From the NCBI GenBank assembly GCA_949282195.1, contig CASDOW010000002.1, positions 86,049-150,048 on the forward strand: a DNA stretch of 64,000 nt. Direction: 5' to 3'. Source of the DNA: an uncultured bacterium. GTDB lineage: Bacteria; Cyanobacteriota; Vampirovibrionia; Gastranaerophilales; Gastranaerophilaceae. Of the stretch, positions 62,389 through 64,000 are shown in pieces. Below the pieces are notes generated by a model that was given only the letters and a program-made list of their open reading frames with translations, was not told the DNA's origin and did not search any database. Each line of letters starts with the position of its first letter. Position 1 is the first letter of the stretch. The position numbers were made by a program, and so were the translations under genes.

Positions 62389-64000
62389 TTAGTATTCTAT
62401 AGCTGTTACGCAGCGTACGGAAAAGGCATAGGTATAATTATTGCCATAGCCACTCCAACCCCATGAGCCACCTAGTAAATAACGAGCATGAACACTTTGC
62501 GCCCATACATGTGAGGGATAACAATCATCACCAACGGCGCCCCTACAATTGCTGTCATGATAATTACAATATGTTGCTGGATATCCAGAGTAGTGGTCGC
62601 ATAGCTGCGGTCCTGAAGCTCCTTCTGAAACCGTATAATTATACCAATTATTCATTTCAGAATAATTTGGCAATCTCCAGGTTCTGCCATCTGCAGTATA
62701 ATTTTTACATATTTCATTAGCTGCATACCAATTGCACACTGTTCTTGTGCAACCTGAGTAGCCGCCATTATTTGATGAATTTTTATTTTGACAGCCGCCG
62801 GAAGTTTGCCCTTTCCAGCAGCATTTTTCAGCATTACATTGAGTACCGACTGTCATGACTAGAACAGTTGAAGGTATAGGTAGACCATTATCACCCATAT
62901 TATATTTTGTTACATATAAATTATCCACAGGAACGGCATCTTCAACCACTTTAAAACATTTTTTATTATATGGATGTAGCTCATATCCGCTATCACATGC
63001 TAAACACTCGCTTGCTGTACAAGCAGAACAGTGAGTAAATTTTGATGAACAAGAAGCGCAGGTTGTCCCATTTTTATATTGACCTCTTGTACAATCTGAT
63101 ACTGTAGCAACACATCTAACTGAACCTGTTCCGCCACCATTTAAAGTTATACTTTTCCAGCTTGTACTAATCAGATAATACATATATGTAATTGTAAAAT
63201 TACCACTTGTAAAATTTTCTCTTGACCAAACATAACTAGGATTACAAGCTCTATTATATGCCCCGTAACAATCACTTTTACTATAACATCTTGCATAGTT
63301 ACCACTTGATGTGCCTGTATGACTGCATAATTGCAGCCCTTCAGAAGCCATGCCAAGAGTGTAGCTTCCAAATTCGATTAGTTCAGTTGTTGCAGGTAAT
63401 CTCCAATTTTCATCATTTAAAGTAAATCTAGCACAAATTTCTTGAGCAGCAGCTCTGTTACAAATTATTCTTGTACAGCCGTTATATCCTCCATTATTAG
63501 AATCACAATATGAAGCATTAGCAGTTGTCCCTTGCCAACAACATTTACCTGATTCACAAGCGTCTGCTGAACTTCCCGCTGTAAGCATTGTAACAGTGGA
63601 AGGAATTGGAAGCTTAGAATGATCACCCATATTATATTTAGTTACATAAAAATCATTAATTTTTAAAATTATATCTTCAATTGATTCACTGCATTTTCCG
63701 TCCACCAATTTTGTTCCGCCTTCACAAGCAGTACAAGCGTCAACAGTACATTCAGCACAATCTTTCCATTTTTCAGAACATTTTTTTCCAACTCCGTCAA
63801 CACAATATAGTCCGCTAGGGCATGGCGCACAAACATGGTTATTACCCAAAACCCCTTCTTCAATGACAGGAGCTGTATCACCGCTGCACTTAACCTGAAT
63901 GCCGTTATTACAAATATATCCTTCAGGACATTCTACACAACCTGTGCTATCACTATTTGGCCAATAACCTGCTTCACAATACTTACATTCTTTTCCGTTA
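62389..64000 (-). CDS. Cys-rich surface protein with two C-type lectin-like/FGE-like domains, N-terminus outside window
   Basis: The frame is open from the window edge (no start inside) to the stop at 62389, giving at least 537 residues. Cys-rich EGF/furin-like segments (CPEGYICNNGIQVKCSGD, CVDGVGKKCSEKWKDCAEC and CSSKFTHCSACTASECLACD) alternate with two homologous domains. These domains share VTKYNMGD, PIPSTV and NGGYSGCTR, then a WRLP and an SVRCV near their ends. That pattern is like DUF1566 and Fibrobacter-type paralogous domains, which have a C-type lectin fold. It is probably an adhesin or ligand-binding surface protein. Confidence 0.7.
   Translation of the reverse strand, partial: NGKECKYCEAGYWPNSDSTGCVECPEGYICNNGIQVKCSGDTAPVIEEGVLGNNHVCAPCPSGLYCVDGVGKKCSEKWKDCAECTVDACTACEGGTKLVDGKCSESIEDIILKINDFYVTKYNMGDHSKLPIPSTVTMLTAGSSADACESGKCCWQGTTANASYCDSNNGGYNGCTRIICNRAAAQEICARFTLNDENWRLPATTELIEFGSYTLGMASEGLQLCSHTGTSSGNYARCYSKSDCYGAYNRACNPSYVWSRENFTSGNFTITYMYYLISTSWKSITLNGGGTGSVRCVATVSDCTRGQYKNGTTCASCSSKFTHCSACTASECLACDSGYELHPYNKKCFKVVEDAVPVDNLYVTKYNMGDNGLPIPSTVLVMTVGTQCNAEKCCWKGQTSGGCQNKNSSNNGGYSGCTRTVCNWYAANEICKNYTADGRTWRLPNYSEMNNWYNYTVSEGASGPQLCDHYSGYPATYCNYHDSNCRGAVGDDCYPSHVWAQSVHARYLLGGSWGWSGYGNNYTYAFSVRCVTAIEY

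Noticed and set aside
62389..62480. Variable region of a diversity-generating retroelement.
   Set aside because: No template repeat or reverse transcriptase is within the window; the gene is followed by a terminator and a convergent gene.
1..64000. CRISPR array, rRNA operon, insertion sequence with transposase or prophage.
   Set aside because: None was seen; repeats present are irregularly spaced and no transposase or phage structural gene is encoded.

Overview
This 64-kb window is chromosomal DNA from a low-GC bacterium with an outer membrane. It carries lipoproteins, an AsmA-like envelope protein, an RND-type adaptor, flagellar rod genes and type IV pilin-like proteins. The AT-rich codon use, a DUF3326 protein of the kind common in cyanobacteria, the many lineage-specific proteins with an N-terminal F-x-G-like motif, and mRNAs that often lack a Shine-Dalgarno site together suggest a non-photosynthetic cyanobacterial relative (Vampirovibrionia/Melainabacteria, probably Candidatus Gastranaerophilales). 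That placement is an inference; no rRNA is present to test it.

Layout. 1-3260: an incomplete phosphohexomutase gene and a large membrane protein with an internal duplication. 3418-9281: a five-gene plus-strand run holding a REC-PAS-histidine kinase, a NarL-type regulator, an exported protein, a lipoprotein efflux adaptor and a protein built from the two periplasmic porter regions of an RND pump without eleven of its twelve membrane helices. 9357-13172: an interrupted small reading frame, enolase and four flagellar rod genes. 13326-21366: TPR, FliK-like (tentative), AsmA-like and WG-repeat proteins plus a lineage-specific protein. 21456-29937: the S10/spc ribosomal protein operon on the minus strand, from rpsJ to rplR. 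It ends in a terminator after rplR, has an internal terminator and promoter between rpsN and rpsH, and carries internal frameshifting deletions in rplV and rplW as sequenced.

30087-38318: a tandem deaminase-like protein, a split ChrA pair, a glycosyltransferase, tRNA-Thr, thiGH behind a structured leader, a Xer recombinase and small genes. 38437-46521: tsaE-tsaB, a small membrane protein, two paralogous pilin-like proteins, DUF3326, holB-holA, a ROK kinase and a spermidine synthase-like protein. 46611-50308: four lineage-specific proteins, one with a Cys-His-Asp arrangement and one methyltransferase, then a 69-residue protein. 50309-53100: an accessory segment with an acetyltransferase, a HAD phosphatase and a GNAT gene, separated by an ordered set of repeats and ending at tRNA-Ser. 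53229-64000: arnT-like, mazG, hisG, an NhaD/ArsB-type permease, ruvB, a 1037-residue HD-domain protein and an incomplete Cys-rich surface protein.

The points most worth checking are the membrane-stripped RND protein with its adaptor and regulators, the leader of thiGH, the ordered repeats around the accessory genes, the recurring N-terminal motif, and whether the rplV and rplW lesions are real or assembly errors.
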